From Symbiodinium natans (Eukaryota; Sar; Dinophyceae; Suessiales; Symbiodiniaceae): a stretch of 47,500 nucleotides of DNA. This document shows positions 1-9,566 of the stretch, piece by piece. The stretch spans positions 300,647 to 348,146 of the forward strand of contig CAJNDS010002102.1 of the NCBI GenBank assembly GCA_905221605.1. Reading direction: 5' to 3'. A program made the position numbers and the translations under genes. Every line of letters begins with the position of its first letter. Within the stretch, counting starts at the first letter, position 1. The notes under the pieces were generated by a model that was not told the DNA's origin, ran no database searches, and saw nothing but the letters and a program-made list of their open reading frames with translations.

Positions 1-827
1 AGGGTTTAGGGTTTAGGGTTTAGGGTTTAGGGTTTAGGGTTTAGGGTTTAGGGTTTAGGGTTTAGGGTTTAGGTTTAGGGTTTAGGGTGTAGGGTCTAGG
101 GTCTAGGGTTTAAGGTCTAGGGTGCCCCTCCAGGCTGGGGAAGATACATTTGTACAAGAAAGGCTTCTTTGCCAGGCGGGCAAGCTTTGGCCCACACAGA
201 TGTGGACTGCCCCAGCTTTGCACTGGCGATACGTCGAGATGAGTCTAGTCAAGGGACGTCAGCATGGAAGCTGCTGCCAGTTCTAGCTACGCGCACCTCT
301 GGGAAAGAAATGACAGCTAGGGTTTAGGGTTTAGGGTTTAGGGCTCAGGCTTTGGGGTTTTCGGCTTTGGGTCCTGGATAAGGCCTGCTTCGCAGAGTCC
401 CTGAAACCCTAAACTCAGCTTTAGGGTTTAGGGTTTAGGGTTTAGGGTTTAGGGTTTAGGGTTTAGGGTTTAGGGTTTAGGGTTTAGGGTTTAGGGTTTA
501 GGGTTTAGGGTTTAGGGTTTAGGGTTTAGGGTTTAGGGTTTAGGGTTTAGGGTTTAGGGTTTAGGGCAGCTTTGCTACGCGCTGGCTTCCAATCTGCGTT
601 GCGCTGTGATGGCTTTTCGCTCACGGATCCACTTTGTGATCCTGGCCGGTCATGTCTTTCTAGTAAATGGCTGGGCACACCAACCCCACACCCCAAAAAC
701 TCAAAACCATCCAAGAGTTAAGAACCCCAAAGCCCTGAAACCCTAAACCCTACAATCCCAAAGAACTGAAACCCTAAACCCCAAAACCCCAAAGCCCTGA
801 AACCCTTAACCCTAAACCTAACTCCAC
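1..827. other. Repeat-dominated stretch with two unique islands
   Basis: TTTAGGG arrays at 1-114, 319-344 and 420-566, C-rich variants at 720-815. The island 121-318 is unique and open in one plus-strand frame for about 50 codons, but no good splice pair or family was recognised. The island 570-715 shows nothing I can support. Confidence 0.5.
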
Positions 828-895
828 CCTTCCAAAGAAGCTCCTCCGTCGCAGCGCGGGCTGGCGAGGGCAGTCGTCGAGACTGAGGGCGGCGC
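828..895 (-). CDS. Candidate internal exon, unknown protein
   Basis: A 68-nt GC-rich island between a CCCTAAA block and a TTTAGGG block. On the minus strand the acceptor is GAGAG|G and the donor is GGAAGG|GTGGAG. The frame starting at the first base gives 22 codons (begins APPSVSTTALASP, ends GGASLE) plus two bases. No family recognised. The opposite strand is also open, so the strand rests on the splice sites and on the minus-strand trend of the window. Confidence 0.35.
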
Positions 896-1199
896 CTCTC
901 GGCACTTAAAGGGTTTAGGGTTTAGGGTTTAGGGTTTAGGGTTTAGGGTTTAGGGTTTAGGGTTTAGGGTTTGGGGTTTGGGGTTTAGGGTTTAGGGTTT
1001 GGAGTTTAGGGGCTTGGGGGTTTAGGGTTCGGGTTTAGGTTTAGGGTTTCGGGATTTGGGTTAGGGTTTATATAGGGTTTCGGGGTCTGGGGTTAGCGTT
1101 TAGGGGTGTGGTGTTTCGGGTTTCGGGTCTAGGCGTTTATGGGTCTAGGGGTCTAGGGGTTGAGTTTACGAGTTTCGGTGGTAGGTTCTTTTGAGGTTT

Positions 1200-1640
1200 A
1201 ACCCCTAAACCCCTAAACCCCTAAACCCCTAAACCCCTGAATCCCTGAACCCCTGAACCCCTCAACCCCTAAACCCCTAAACCCCTAAACCCCTCAACCC
1301 CTTCACCCCTAAACCCCTAACCCTAAACCCCTAACCCCTAAACCCCAAACCCAAACCCCTGAACCCCTGAACCCCTAAACCCCTAAACCCCTAACCCCTA
1401 AACCCCTCAACCCCTTAACCCCTAAACCCCTAAACCCCTAACCCTAAACCCCTAACCCCTAAACCCCAAACCCGAACCCCTGAACCCCTAAACCCCTAAA
1501 CCCCTCAACCCCTTAACCCCTAAACCCCTAACCCTAAACCCCTAACCCCTCAACCCCTAGACCCCTAAACCCCTAACCCCTAAACCCCTAACCCCTCAAC
1601 CCCTCAACCCCTTAACCCCTAAACCCCTCAACCCCTAAAC
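1200..1640. repeat. Degenerate CCCCTAAA (8-mer) array
   Basis: About 440 bp of the octamer CCCCTAAA mixed with CCCTAA, CCCCTCAA, CCCCTGAA and CCCCTTAA. A higher-order pattern shows: the same succession of variant units (for example CCCCAAACCC followed by GAACCCCTGAACCCC) recurs near 1345 and 1470. This points to local duplication of longer blocks rather than simple one-unit slippage. Confidence 0.85.
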
Positions 1641-1676
1641 CCCTAAACCCCAAACCCTAAACCCTAAACCCTAAAC

Positions 1677-1773
1677 CTCCCATGTCATGAGGCGAGGAGG
1701 CGCCTGACAGCGGGCAAACGCCGCCCGTGCGAGCCAGGGCTTCGCGCAGCGCGGCGCGCTCCACGAGGCCTCC
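1677..1773 (-). CDS. Probable internal exon, unknown protein
   Basis: A 97-nt island with a clear acceptor (GTCTTCAG|GG) and a donor inside the telomere-like repeat (GGGAG|GTTTAGGG). Frame 0 gives 32 codons plus one base: it begins GGLVERAALREALARTGG and continues VCPLSGASSPHDMG. Composition is typical of a soluble protein and the frame has no stop. The segment TGGVCPLSG resembles a U-box loop only vaguely, so I assign no function. The sequence immediately outside both splice sites is repeat. Confidence 0.5.
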
Positions 1774-2182
1774 CTGAAGACTTCAAACATTTTAGGGTTT
1801 AGGGTTTAGGGTTTAGGGTTTAGGGTTTAGGGTTTAGGGTTTAGGGTTTAGGGTTTAGGGTTTAGGGTTTAGGGTTTAGGGTTTAGGGTTAGGGTTCAGG
1901 GATGAGGGTTTAGGCTAGCAATGTTTGTGACCTCGTTCTTTGGGGAGGGGAGTACTTCTAACCCCACCTATAACTACCCCGTGCAAAGCGTCTGGATCTG
2001 GAAATGACTGGCCTCTCTTGCCGCTATGATTTGGTCTTACAGACGCTGTTGGTGCAGGGGGGGAGAGGGGGGCGACCCAAAGGCATGAGGGTTTAGGGAA
2101 GGTATTCAAACTTGCATTCATAAACCTAAAACCCTAAACCCGAAACCCTGAATATACCCCTAGTATGGTCCCTTCTACTCAC
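1774..2182. other. TTTAGGG array and unique spacer
   Basis: A TTTAGGG array (1795-1890) leads into a unique stretch (1900-2115) without a convincing exon, then C-rich repeat (2120-2150). The unique part lies between a G-rich left block and a C-rich right block, the arrangement expected of an intron hairpin loop if the exon model is right. Confidence 0.4.
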
Positions 2183-2222
2183 CAACAATTTCCTCGAAAG
2201 GGTCTCAACACAAGAGCGCAAC
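2183..2222 (-). CDS. Candidate small exon, unknown protein
   Basis: A 40-nt candidate exon with acceptor TTAAG|G and a strong donor TTGTTG|GTGAGT, the closest match to the general eukaryotic donor in this part of the window. After the first base it reads LRSCVETLSRKLL in frame. It is too short for family recognition; the support is the splice pair. Confidence 0.35.
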
Positions 2223-2880
2223 CTTAAGGGCCGCAAGAGCGTAGAACCCCAAAGCCGAAACCACAAGGAGGGTTTGGGGTTTTGGGGGGTTTTGGGGGTT
2301 TAGGGTTTCGGGTTCAGGGTTTAGGGTTTAGGGTTGAGGGTTCAGGGTTCAGGGTTCAGGGTTCAGGGTTTAGGGTTTAGGGAAACTTTAAGGAGGGTCT
2401 GGGGCTTGGGCTGAGGGCTTTGGGGTTTTGAGTTTTCAAGGCACCGGCCTGGGGAGTTTCTACGGGGTCCATCATCAGCTGCCCACCCAGAGCGCAGCGG
2501 AAGGGGGCCGGAGCCTCTTGTATCAAGTCCTGGCACTAGAACCCTGAGCCCTAATTCACATTTCTGAAGCCTGAATTACTGAACCCCTAATTTACTGAAC
2601 CCCTAAATTGCAGAACCCCTAAATTACTACCCCGGAACCTAGTTATGTGTGGGCTGTGTGGGGTCATGACATGTGCGTTTTGAACTTGGGGCCCAGGGTA
2701 AAGCGCTTACAAGCTTAGTTGTGACGTTGTGACTCTTTTCTTGGGGGAGCCAGGGTAACCCTCCTAAACCCAGGGACCTCTAGTGGGTCATAAAAGGGAA
2801 GTTGTGAATTAAGCGCCCTATACAGTCGTCTCAAGGGCTTCATAGGGAGCTACTGGGCCCTACTTCCGGAATTCCCTGTA
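2223..2880. other. Degenerate repeats and unique sequence
   Basis: G-rich heptamer variants (2270-2390), a unique island (2395-2545), loose CCCCTAAATT units (2575-2640) and AT-richer unique sequence up to 2880. I see no supportable gene. Confidence 0.4.
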
Positions 2881-2898
2881 AAGAACATCGTGGGTCTT

Positions 2899-2997
2899 AG
2901 GAGCTGGCGAGCAGCGGGCCAGCAAGGAGGCAGCAGGGAGCGCATTGCTGGAGAAGCAAATTCGCTGTGATGTAGCAGCTCAGAACAGAAAGCAATC
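2899..2997. CDS. Exon-like island, strand unresolved
   Basis: Both strands are open here. On the plus strand an acceptor CTTAG|G is followed, after two bases, by a coiled-coil-like frame (AGEQRASKEAAGSALLEKQ). On the minus strand TTCTGAG|C leads, after one base, to CYITANLLLQQCAPCC and a TAA stop. Antisense frames in the same register swap charged and hydrophobic residues, so one is a shadow; the sequence alone does not decide which. Confidence 0.3.
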
Positions 2998-3104
2998 AAG
3001 CTAGATCCTAAACCCCAAACCCCAAAAGCCCTAAACACGAAACCCTAACACAGAGCTCGCAGACGCTGAACCTCTAAACCCTAAACCCCGCCCTAAGGCC
3101 CTAA

Positions 3105-3470
3105 GCCCCTCAACGAAGCAGCCGCCCCAACCCTCATACTCATCAACCCCGTTGAAGACTGTTCCCCTAGGATCGCTGAACCCTAAGCGTAAGCCAGCCC
3201 CAGAACATGGCTGGCACGGAAAGCCAGCCAAGTAGACGTGGCACGCCGGTGTCTCTGCACTCCAACGGTCCCCTAGCCGTAAGGTCCTCGTAGAGGATGT
3301 CGGGACGGCTGGAGGCCTGGAGCTGACGTTCCTCCGCACCTCTCTCGGAGCTGAAGACATGGTGAAGCTGGCTCGCCGGCAGCAGTGTTCTCTAAGAGCC
3401 AGCATCGGTGCTTCCAGACCTGAGCAGCCTGTCCCGACGCGGATCGGGCGGGGCAAAGCATCTGAGTCAC
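3105..3470 (-). pseudogene. Decayed C5-cytosine DNA methyltransferase fragment
   Basis: On the minus strand one frame carries VGTGCSGLEAPMLALRE, the S-adenosylmethionine-binding motif I region in the GTxCSGxEAP form seen in algal and dinoflagellate enzymes. It also carries YLAGFPCQPCSGAG, motif IV with the catalytic Pro-Cys, followed by GFSDPRGTVF. Between the two motifs the matching sequence (HVFSSERG, then DILYEDLTARG) lies in another frame, so at least two compensating frameshifts separate them. The target-recognition domain and C-terminal motifs VIII-X are absent; homology stops near 3120 where repeat begins. Enzymes of this family methylate CpG, and in dinoflagellates some copies ride in retrotransposons. 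This copy cannot make a full enzyme. It may be one exon of a dead gene or a retrotransposon scrap. Confidence 0.75.
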
Positions 3471-4229
3471 TTTTTTTTTTTGTTTCGTACTTTTGGGGTC
3501 AATTTAAGATTTCGCTACATCGTCTGGGGTTGCCAGATTTGCAAGGCAGGCATAGGGGGCGCATCATGATCTGGGGATCTCCAACCCCTAAACCCTACCC
3601 CCAAACGCTTAGGAGTTCTTCAGGAACCCTCCTAAACCCTAAACCCTAAACCCTACACCATAAACCCTAAACCCTAAACCCTAAACCCTAAACCCTAAAC
3701 CTAAACCCCCGAGGAAACCCTGGACAATCGCCCTCCGGTCCTGAAGCCGCGAGCCTGCAACAGCCGGCTCCGGGGGGGGCGGCGGGGAGCCTTGGCATGC
3801 TGCCGGGCTTGTGAGGGGTGTAGGGTTTGGGGTTTAGGGTTTAAGGTTTAGGGGTTTATTAGGGTTTAGGGTTTAAGGTTTAGGGTTTAGGGTTTGGAGA
3901 TTAGGGTTTAGGGTTAAGGCTTAGGGTTTAGGGTTTAGGGTTTAGGGTTTTGCGAGGACATTTGAAACGCAAGCACCCCAGGAACTCTGACCCCCTAAGC
4001 CCTAAACCCCAAAACCCTAAAACCCAAAACCATAAACCCCTGAATCCCTGAAACCCTAAGACCCTAAAAACCTCAAACCCCTAAAACCCGAAAACCCGAA
4101 AACCATATACCCTAAACTCGAAAACCCGAAACCCTAAAGCCTTAAACCCTAAACCCTAAACCCTAAGCCCCAAGCCCTAAACCCTAAACCCTACACCCTA
4201 AACCCTAAACCCTAAACCCTATGCTGAAC
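3471..4229. other. Repeat blocks and one GC-rich island
   Basis: Unique sequence (3471-3600), CCCTAAA (3630-3700), a GC-rich island (3705-3815) that looks like another exon but has no clean splice pair, G-rich repeat (3818-3950), then a long C-rich degenerate tract (3990-4222). Confidence 0.45.
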
Positions 4230-4336
4230 TCCCGGAACTCCCTCACATCTCATACGGCCCAGGAGCACTCCTGAATCGAAACCTCTGGCTCCGGGTCACA
4301 CCTCAGAGCTTTCCGCTGCCACATCGGGCTGAGGCT
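4230..4336 (-). CDS. Candidate exon, unknown protein
   Basis: A unique island flanked by CCCTAAA on the left and TTTAGGG on the right. Read on the minus strand, the acceptor CCCTAAACAG is directly joined to a frame reading PQPDVAAESSE that ends at a donor GAG|GTGTGA; the exon proper would be about 33 nt (roughly 4304-4336). The acceptor lacks the usual following G, so this is weaker than most. Confidence 0.25.
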
Positions 4337-4337
4337 G

Positions 4338-4470
4338 TTTAGGGTTTAGGGTTTAGGGTTTAGGGTTTAGGGTTTAGGGTTTAGGGTTTAGGGTTTAGGG
4401 TTTAGGGTTTAGGGTTTAGGGTTTAGGGTTTAGGGTTTAGGGTTTAGGGTTTAGGGTTTAGGGTTTAGGG
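4338..4470 (+). repeat. Perfect TTTAGGG array
   Basis: About 19 uninterrupted TTTAGGG heptamers, among the longest perfect tracts in the window. Perfection suggests recent extension or active homogenisation compared with the degenerate neighbours. Confidence 0.95.
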
Positions 4471-5513
4471 GTTTAGGGTGTAGGCTTACGGGTCTTGCCC
4501 CAAACTTAAGGTTTAGGGATTGACCCTATGTGCAGCTTTGTAAGGGGGCTGGCAATGAGTGGGTGGAGCGTCAACCGAAATGAGCTAAAGTACTAGCCAT
4601 GCAGCTAAGACTATAGGGTTTATAGAAAATGCCTAGGGTTTGGGTCCCAAGAATGCTTTGAACGAAACGTTTTGAACGAAACGTTTTGAACGAAACTGTT
4701 TGAATGAAGTTTCTCGACAAAATATGCTGAAGGGCATTCATTTACTTAAACTCGGCTTGTCAGTTGCTTAGACAAACAACTTCGGACATTCACAGTGATA
4801 TCACATACAACTTCCGTCCATTTTGTTTGAGGGTTTAGGGGTTTAGGGGTTAGGGTTTACAAGTAAACCTGAGGGTCCTTGCAGTGGGGGAGTTCTCGTG
4901 GGAAACAAAGCAGAAGCATACAGAGTTGACTTGGCTTGATGAAAACCATGCGTTTTTGGATTTCGGTCTATCATTTTTGCCACCCTAGTCGATAAGGCAT
5001 ACTCTAGAATTGAGACCCTCAAAAGGGACACTAATTTCAGATCAACTCCCATGTGAGAATGCGCCAAGGGCTTCTGCAAGCAAGGAGTTTGTGTTGTCCC
5101 TGGGCCCTGGAGCGAAGAGATTGCGGGTCCTAAGGACTTCTTGCATTCGTTCTCTAGCATGTGATGCTATGTCTTTCCAGAGCCCTTTTTGTAAATTTAT
5201 GTCTGAAAGTCCCTAAACCCTAAACCCTAAACCCTAAACCCTAAACCCTAAACCCTAAACCCTAAACCCTAAACCCTAAACCCTAAACCCTAAACCCTAA
5301 ACCCCATGTCATGGGATCGGGAACCGATTTATTCTCCTAGAGCACACAAGCTTCGTGCTTTCTAGGACTTGGGATCGCAGCTATACGAGAGAACCCTAAC
5401 CCTATATGCTAAAGAAGACGAAACCCTAAACCCTAAACCCTAAACCCTAAACCCTAAACCCTAAACCCTAAACCCTAAACCCTAGCGGCCATATAGCGAA
5501 ATCTACTCCGAAC
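4471..5513. other. Unique sequence between telomere-like arrays
   Basis: A largely unique, AT-richer kilobase. It contains a short 16-bp tandem repeat (4657-4706, TTTGAACGAAACG core, about three copies), unique sequence 4860-5210 with no recognised gene, and CCCTAAA arrays at 5213-5305 and 5423-5483. Confidence 0.5.
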
Positions 5514-5579
5514 CCTTCCTGTTGAGCCTCGACACTCCTCAGGGCGCAGGTCCACCACATCAGGGAAGTGCTGCATGGC
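5514..5579 (-). CDS. Probable internal exon, unknown protein
   Basis: A 66-nt exon on the minus strand with acceptor AAAGAG|G and donor AGGAAGG|GTTCGG. It reads 22 complete codons in phase 0 (AMQHFPDVVDLRPEECRG, then STGR). The mix of acidic, aromatic and aliphatic residues is protein-like. Phase 0 on both sides would make it skippable. No family recognised. Confidence 0.45.
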
Positions 5580-6109
5580 CTCTTTGGGGCTTAGGGTTTT
5601 TGGGCTTTGGGTTTGGGGTTTAGGGCTTGGGGGTTGGGGTTTAGGGTTTAGGGTTTAGGGTTTGGGGTTTGGGGTTTGGGGTTTGGGGTTTGGGGTTTGG
5701 GGTTTGGGGTTTGGGGTTTGGGGTTTGGGGTTTAGGGCTTGGGGTTTGGGGTTTGGGGTTTAGGGTTTGTGGTTTGGGGTTTAGGGTTTGGGGTTTAGGG
5801 TTTAGAGTTTAGGGTTTAGGGTTTGGGGTTTGGGGTTTGGGGTTTAGGATCTAGGGTTTAGGGCTTAGGGTTGAGGGTTTGGGAGGAGTTCAGGGGTCAA
5901 GCCAAAGGGTTCAGGGTTCAGGGCTTAGGGTTTGGGGTTTAGGGCGGGTTCCTGCCGCCGATAAAGCCAAAGTCCACGGCCGCAGGGTTTGGGGTTTAGG
6001 GTTTAGGGTTTCGAGTTTAGGGTTTAGGGTTTAGAGTTTAGGGTTTAGGGTTTAGGGTTTAGGGTTTAGGGTTTAGGGTTTAGGGTTTAGGGTTTAGGGT
6101 TTAGGGTTC
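5580..6109 (+). repeat. TTTGGGG/TTTAGGG mixed array
   Basis: G-rich plus-strand repeat. Between 5655 and 5730 the unit is almost purely TTTGGGG, then it reverts to TTTAGGG (6040-6105). A short unique interruption lies at 5880-5985. Confidence 0.85.
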
Positions 6110-6455
6110 AGCACTCCGGGTCGAGCAGCTTTATGGTTAAGCTTTATTTACGGCTCGGATATAACACCCACCCACCCAGAAAAACCCCACTACATTGAGA
6201 AAGCCAAAAACGGCCAAATTCTGAAAATAAAGCGGCCAAATTCTGAAAATAAAGCGGCCAAATTCTGAAAATAAAGCGGCCAAATTCTGAAAATAAAGCG
6301 CGGCCAAATTCTGAAATTCAATTAGCCTTTGGCCTGATTTTGGCTCATTCTGAAAATAAAGCGGCCAAATTCTGAAAAAAAAGCGGCCAAATTCTGAAAA
6401 TAAAGCGGCCAAATTTTGAAAATACAATTAAGGTTTAAATATATATGGTAGAGAG
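6110..6455. mobile_element. 350-bp dispersed element with 22-bp tandem core (copy 1)
   Basis: Begins AGCACTCCGGGTCGAGCAG and ends TTAAGGTTTAAATATATATG. The core has about nine copies of a 22-bp unit containing GCGGCCAAATTCTGAA. An internal non-repeated piece (ATTCAATTAGCCTTTGGCCT) sits at the same relative place as in the copy at 31271-31622, and both termini match that copy, so the two are homologous over their length. No transposase and no inverted termini were seen. Minus-strand translation is open but consists only of the repeat. Confidence 0.7.
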
Positions 6456-6602
6456 GGTTTAGGGTTTAGGGTTTAGGGTTTAGGGTTTAGGGTTTAGGGG
6501 TATGTCAAGGGTTTCTGGTATAGGGCGTGAGCGAAGGATTCAGACCCGAAACCCTAAACGCCAAACCCTGACGCCCTAAACCCCCCCCCCCAAGCAAACC
6601 AC
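6456..6602. other. TTTAGGG block and degenerate repeats
   Basis: A short G-rich array (6456-6500), unique sequence, then C-rich variants with a run of Cs near 6580. Confidence 0.5.
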
Positions 6603-6633
6603 AAGAGCTCTGAGCCAAGGATCCGGGAGAATC
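6603..6633 (-). CDS. Candidate micro-exon
   Basis: A 31-nt candidate between acceptor GGGCGCAG|G and donor AGCTCTT|GTGGTT, reading DSPGSLAQSS. Only the splice pair and the AG|G acceptor support it. Confidence 0.2.
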
Positions 6634-6871
6634 CTGCGCCCGCAGCCCACTCCCTAAACCCTAGACCTAGACCCTAGACCCTAGACCCTAAACCCTAGGC
6701 CCTAGACCCTAAACCCTAAACCCTAAACTTAAGAAGGAAGGCCCTGAGCTTCCAGCACAACTGGGACCCGGCCTGAGAGACCTCGATGGAGACCGTCCAC
6801 TGTGACAGGATGTCCATGTGCACACATCCTGCTTGCTAGGGATTCAGGGCTTACGGCTTAGGGTTTAGGGT

Positions 6872-6985
6872 CTTGGTAGCCCAATAACCATCTTGTAATA
6901 AGGGGTACCCTTTTTGGGTTTGGCTACTTTGCAAGCGGACCTTGAACCAAGAAAAGAGGGAAAGGGGTATCGCTGGGCTACCAAG
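6872..6985. mobile_element. MITE-like element with 12-bp perfect inverted termini
   Basis: CTTGGTAGCCCA at 6872-6883 is the exact reverse complement of TGGGCTACCAAG at 6974-6985. The 114-bp unit has no coding capacity and inner sequences that partly pair (AAGGGGTA near both ends). Size and structure fit a miniature inverted-repeat element, but no clear target-site duplication was seen, so a simple hairpin is possible. Confidence 0.5.
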
Positions 6986-8742
6986 CGATTTAGGGTTCAG
7001 GGTTTAAGGTGTAGGCTTTAGGGTTTAGGGTTTGGGGTTCAGGGTTTAGAGTTTAGGGTTTAGGGTTTAGGGAGTTCGTAAGTTCGGTACCTTCTACCCC
7101 AGCTAGCTTTCGCACGGAATTGGGAAGTAAAGTACCTTGCTGAAACCAGGGTCTACATTTTTGGAGCATGAGGGCATAGACTTCAGTGGTTTAAGAAGGC
7201 GTGCGATGCTGCTGCCTCTGTACTTGAGGCATCCTACCTAGCGCCTTCGCTTGACCCCCTCGGGATGCTCCGTCTCCTCCTGGTGTCTCAGCGCCCCAAA
7301 CCCCAAACCCCAAACCCTAAACCCTAAACCCTAAACCCTAAACCCTAACCCCCAAGTGCTTTAGAGCCCGAAACAGATCAGAGCAAGGGCTGCCAGGGCC
7401 ATGGATCTGTGTTGAACCCGAGGCTGGCCCCCCCGAAAAAACTTCAGCGGAGAACTGGCATCCAGAGGTGGCTGAAGGCTGCAATTGCTGCAAGGACCCC
7501 TGTAGCTTGAGGAAAACAGGTGCAAGAAAGCTTTGGCTCGTTTTAGGGCTGAGGGTTTTCGAAGGTTTCGCGGCTCATTCAGGGATTTCCCGGCTCCCAC
7601 GCACCCCGGGAAAAACCCCAAGCACCCACACCTCTTAAGGCTTGTGCCAACCTTAGACCCTAGCCCTAAATCCTGAATCGAGGTGTTTTTCAGCCCTCCC
7701 TAAACCCGCAACCCTCAACACCAAGCCCTAACCCTCAGCCGCAAACCCTCACGTCCGCGCCTTGCCACATCCACCGCTCCCAGCGTAGGTCGAGGTAAGC
7801 CCTTGCTTGCCAGGCAATGCTCACGAACGAACCAATATGGTTCAGGGTTTAGGGTTTCGCGGAGGTTTAGAGTTTAGGTTTATTTCGGGTTTAGGGTTTA
7901 GGGGTAGGGTTTAGGGTTTTGGGGGTGCAGGGTTTAGGGGTTAATAGGGTTTAGGGGTTTGGGGGTTTAGGGGTTTAGGTTTTAGGGGGTTTGGAGGTTC
8001 GGGAGGGTTTAGAGGTTCAGGCTTTTTCTTTGTCAACACAGGGTTTGGGGTTAGAGTGTGGAGTTTGACTCGGGATTCCAAGCAAACCATGGGTTGGGGA
8101 CAGTACACGGAATGTGACACCCACGACTGGCAAGGGTGCGCCATTGCCCGCTCCGCACGCGGTCACGCAGGACTATGAAGACCCCTGCGAACGACTACAC
8201 CACAGCCTAGGGGGGAGTTGGGGACCCTTTTAAGGTTTTACATAGGGATGAGGAATGAGGACCCATAAACATTTAAAAAAGGTTCGACCCCTCCCCCCCT
8301 CTAAGTAGCTGCCAAACCTCGCAAAAGCGGAACAACCAGTAACCCTAAACCCTAAACCCTAAATCCTGATCTTCGGGATGAGGCTTCATGGCTGATTGGG
8401 TCCGAGAGCCCACAAGCCACGCCACCATTGCGGGAACTCACCCGGCCCTAAATCCGCGAAGAAACCTAAACGCTAAACCCCAAGCCCTGAACCCTTAACC
8501 CCAAACCCGAAACCCTAAACCCATTTGATTCCCTAAATTCCTAAACCCTAAACCCTAAACCCCAAACCCCAAACCCCAAACCGTAAACCCCAAACCCCAA
8601 ACCCCAAACCCTAAACCCTAAACCCTAAACCCTAAACCCTATACCCTATACCCTAAACCCTAAACCCTAAACCCTAAACCCTAAACCCTAAACCCTAAAC
8701 CCTAAACCCTAAACCAAACTCATCCGGCCCAAGTGGCTTCAC
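6986..8742. other. Repeats with several unresolved unique islands
   Basis: Unique islands at 7075-7290, 7360-7640, 7740-7850, 8025-8340 and 8370-8455 lie among degenerate repeats. Near 7800 a plus-strand donor-like GTCGAG|GTAAGC exists, and on the minus strand GGGAGCG|GTGGAT. I cannot choose between them. The island 8375-8455 is open on the plus strand but lacks a splice pair. C-rich array at 8545-8715. Confidence 0.35.
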
Positions 8743-8804
8743 CTCAGCCGAAGCGGCTCCCACGGTCGCCGCAAGACCCGGGGCCTCCCCCGGCCCGCGC
8801 TGGC
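8743..8804 (-). CDS. Probable internal exon, unknown protein
   Basis: A 62-nt exon on the minus strand. The acceptor CCCTAG|G lies at the edge of the CCCTAAA repeat and the donor is GAG|GTGAAG. After two bases it reads 20 codons (QRGPGEAPGLAATVGAASAE) and ends in phase 0. Low-complexity Ala/Gly-rich composition fits a linker. GC content far exceeds the flanks. Confidence 0.4.
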
Positions 8805-9506
8805 CTAGGGTTTAGGGTTTAGGGTTTAGGGTTTAGGGTTTAGGGTTTAGGGTCTAGGGTTTAGGGTTTAGGGTTTCGGGTTTCGGGTTTGGGGTTTGGG
8901 GTTTGGGGTTTAGGGTCTAGGGTCTGGGGTTGAGTTCGGGAGTCAGAGTTTAGGGTTGCGTGCTTCGAGGGTTTGAGGCTGTTTTTTCGGTCTTTGGAGA
9001 TGGCTTTGACTCTTGGGAGGTTGGACCTTCGGATGGTGGGAAAAGGGTTTTGGGTTTTGTGGTTTAGGGTTAAGGGTTTAGGGTTTAGGGTTTAGGGTTT
9101 AGGGTTCAGGGTTCAGGGTTCAGGGTTTAGCGTGTAGGGCTTAGGGGTTGGGGGTTAGGGTTTGGGGCTGAAGGCCCACAACCAAATTCCACCTGACCCC
9201 CAGGCTTGCCAACAAGACCGTCGCCACCGTAAACCCGAAACCCCAAACCCAAAAGCTCCGCGGCCAACCCCAAAAGCTCCGCGGCCAACCCCCTCAACAA
9301 AAAAAGGAGAGGTAATGTGAGACCGTGACCGAGGCGGGGGGGGGGTCTAGACCCTAAACCCTGAACCCCCTAACCCTAAGGGACTCAGAGGCCTCCCCGA
9401 CCCAGTCTTAAACCCTAATCCCTAAACCCAAATCCCTAAACCCTAAACCCTAAACCCTAAACCCTAAACCCCTATATAAACCCTAAACCCTAAGTGTTAT
9501 AAATGT
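8805..9506. other. G-rich repeats, unique spacer, C-rich repeats
   Basis: TTTAGGG and TTTGGGG (8805-8935), unique (8936-9050), mixed G-rich (9060-9170), a unique island (9175-9240), a 20-bp direct duplication (9247-9292, AAAAGCTCCGCGGCCAAC core, two copies), then C-rich repeat (9350-9490). Confidence 0.5.
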
Positions 9507-9566
9507 TCAAAAGTCCGAGACATGCCGGGGCCCGGGACAGTTCGCGGCGATGAAGCACAGCGCCGT
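9507..9566 (-). CDS. Probable terminal exon, unknown protein
   Basis: On the minus strand a pyrimidine-rich acceptor GCCTCTCAG opens a phase-0 frame of 19 codons, TALCFIAANCPGPRHVSDF, followed by TGA. The sequence downstream is AT-richer and then CCCTAAA/TTTAGGG repeat. The stop would end a minus-strand gene whose earlier exons should lie at higher coordinates, for example the island cluster 11371-11889; the linkage is not proven. Confidence 0.4.
   Translation of the reverse strand, partial: TALCFIAANCPGPRHVSDF

Noticed and set aside
1-114. A true chromosome end
   Set aside because: The array at the left edge is short and equal to dozens of interior arrays; nothing distinguishes it as terminal.
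1677-1773. A U-box domain in the exon at 1677-1773
   Set aside because: Only TGGVCPLSG resembles it; the rest of the pattern is absent.
6137-6427. A phenylalanine-rich protein on the minus strand
   Set aside because: It is the 22-bp tandem core read through; 22 is not a multiple of three and all phases rotate, so coding is unlikely.
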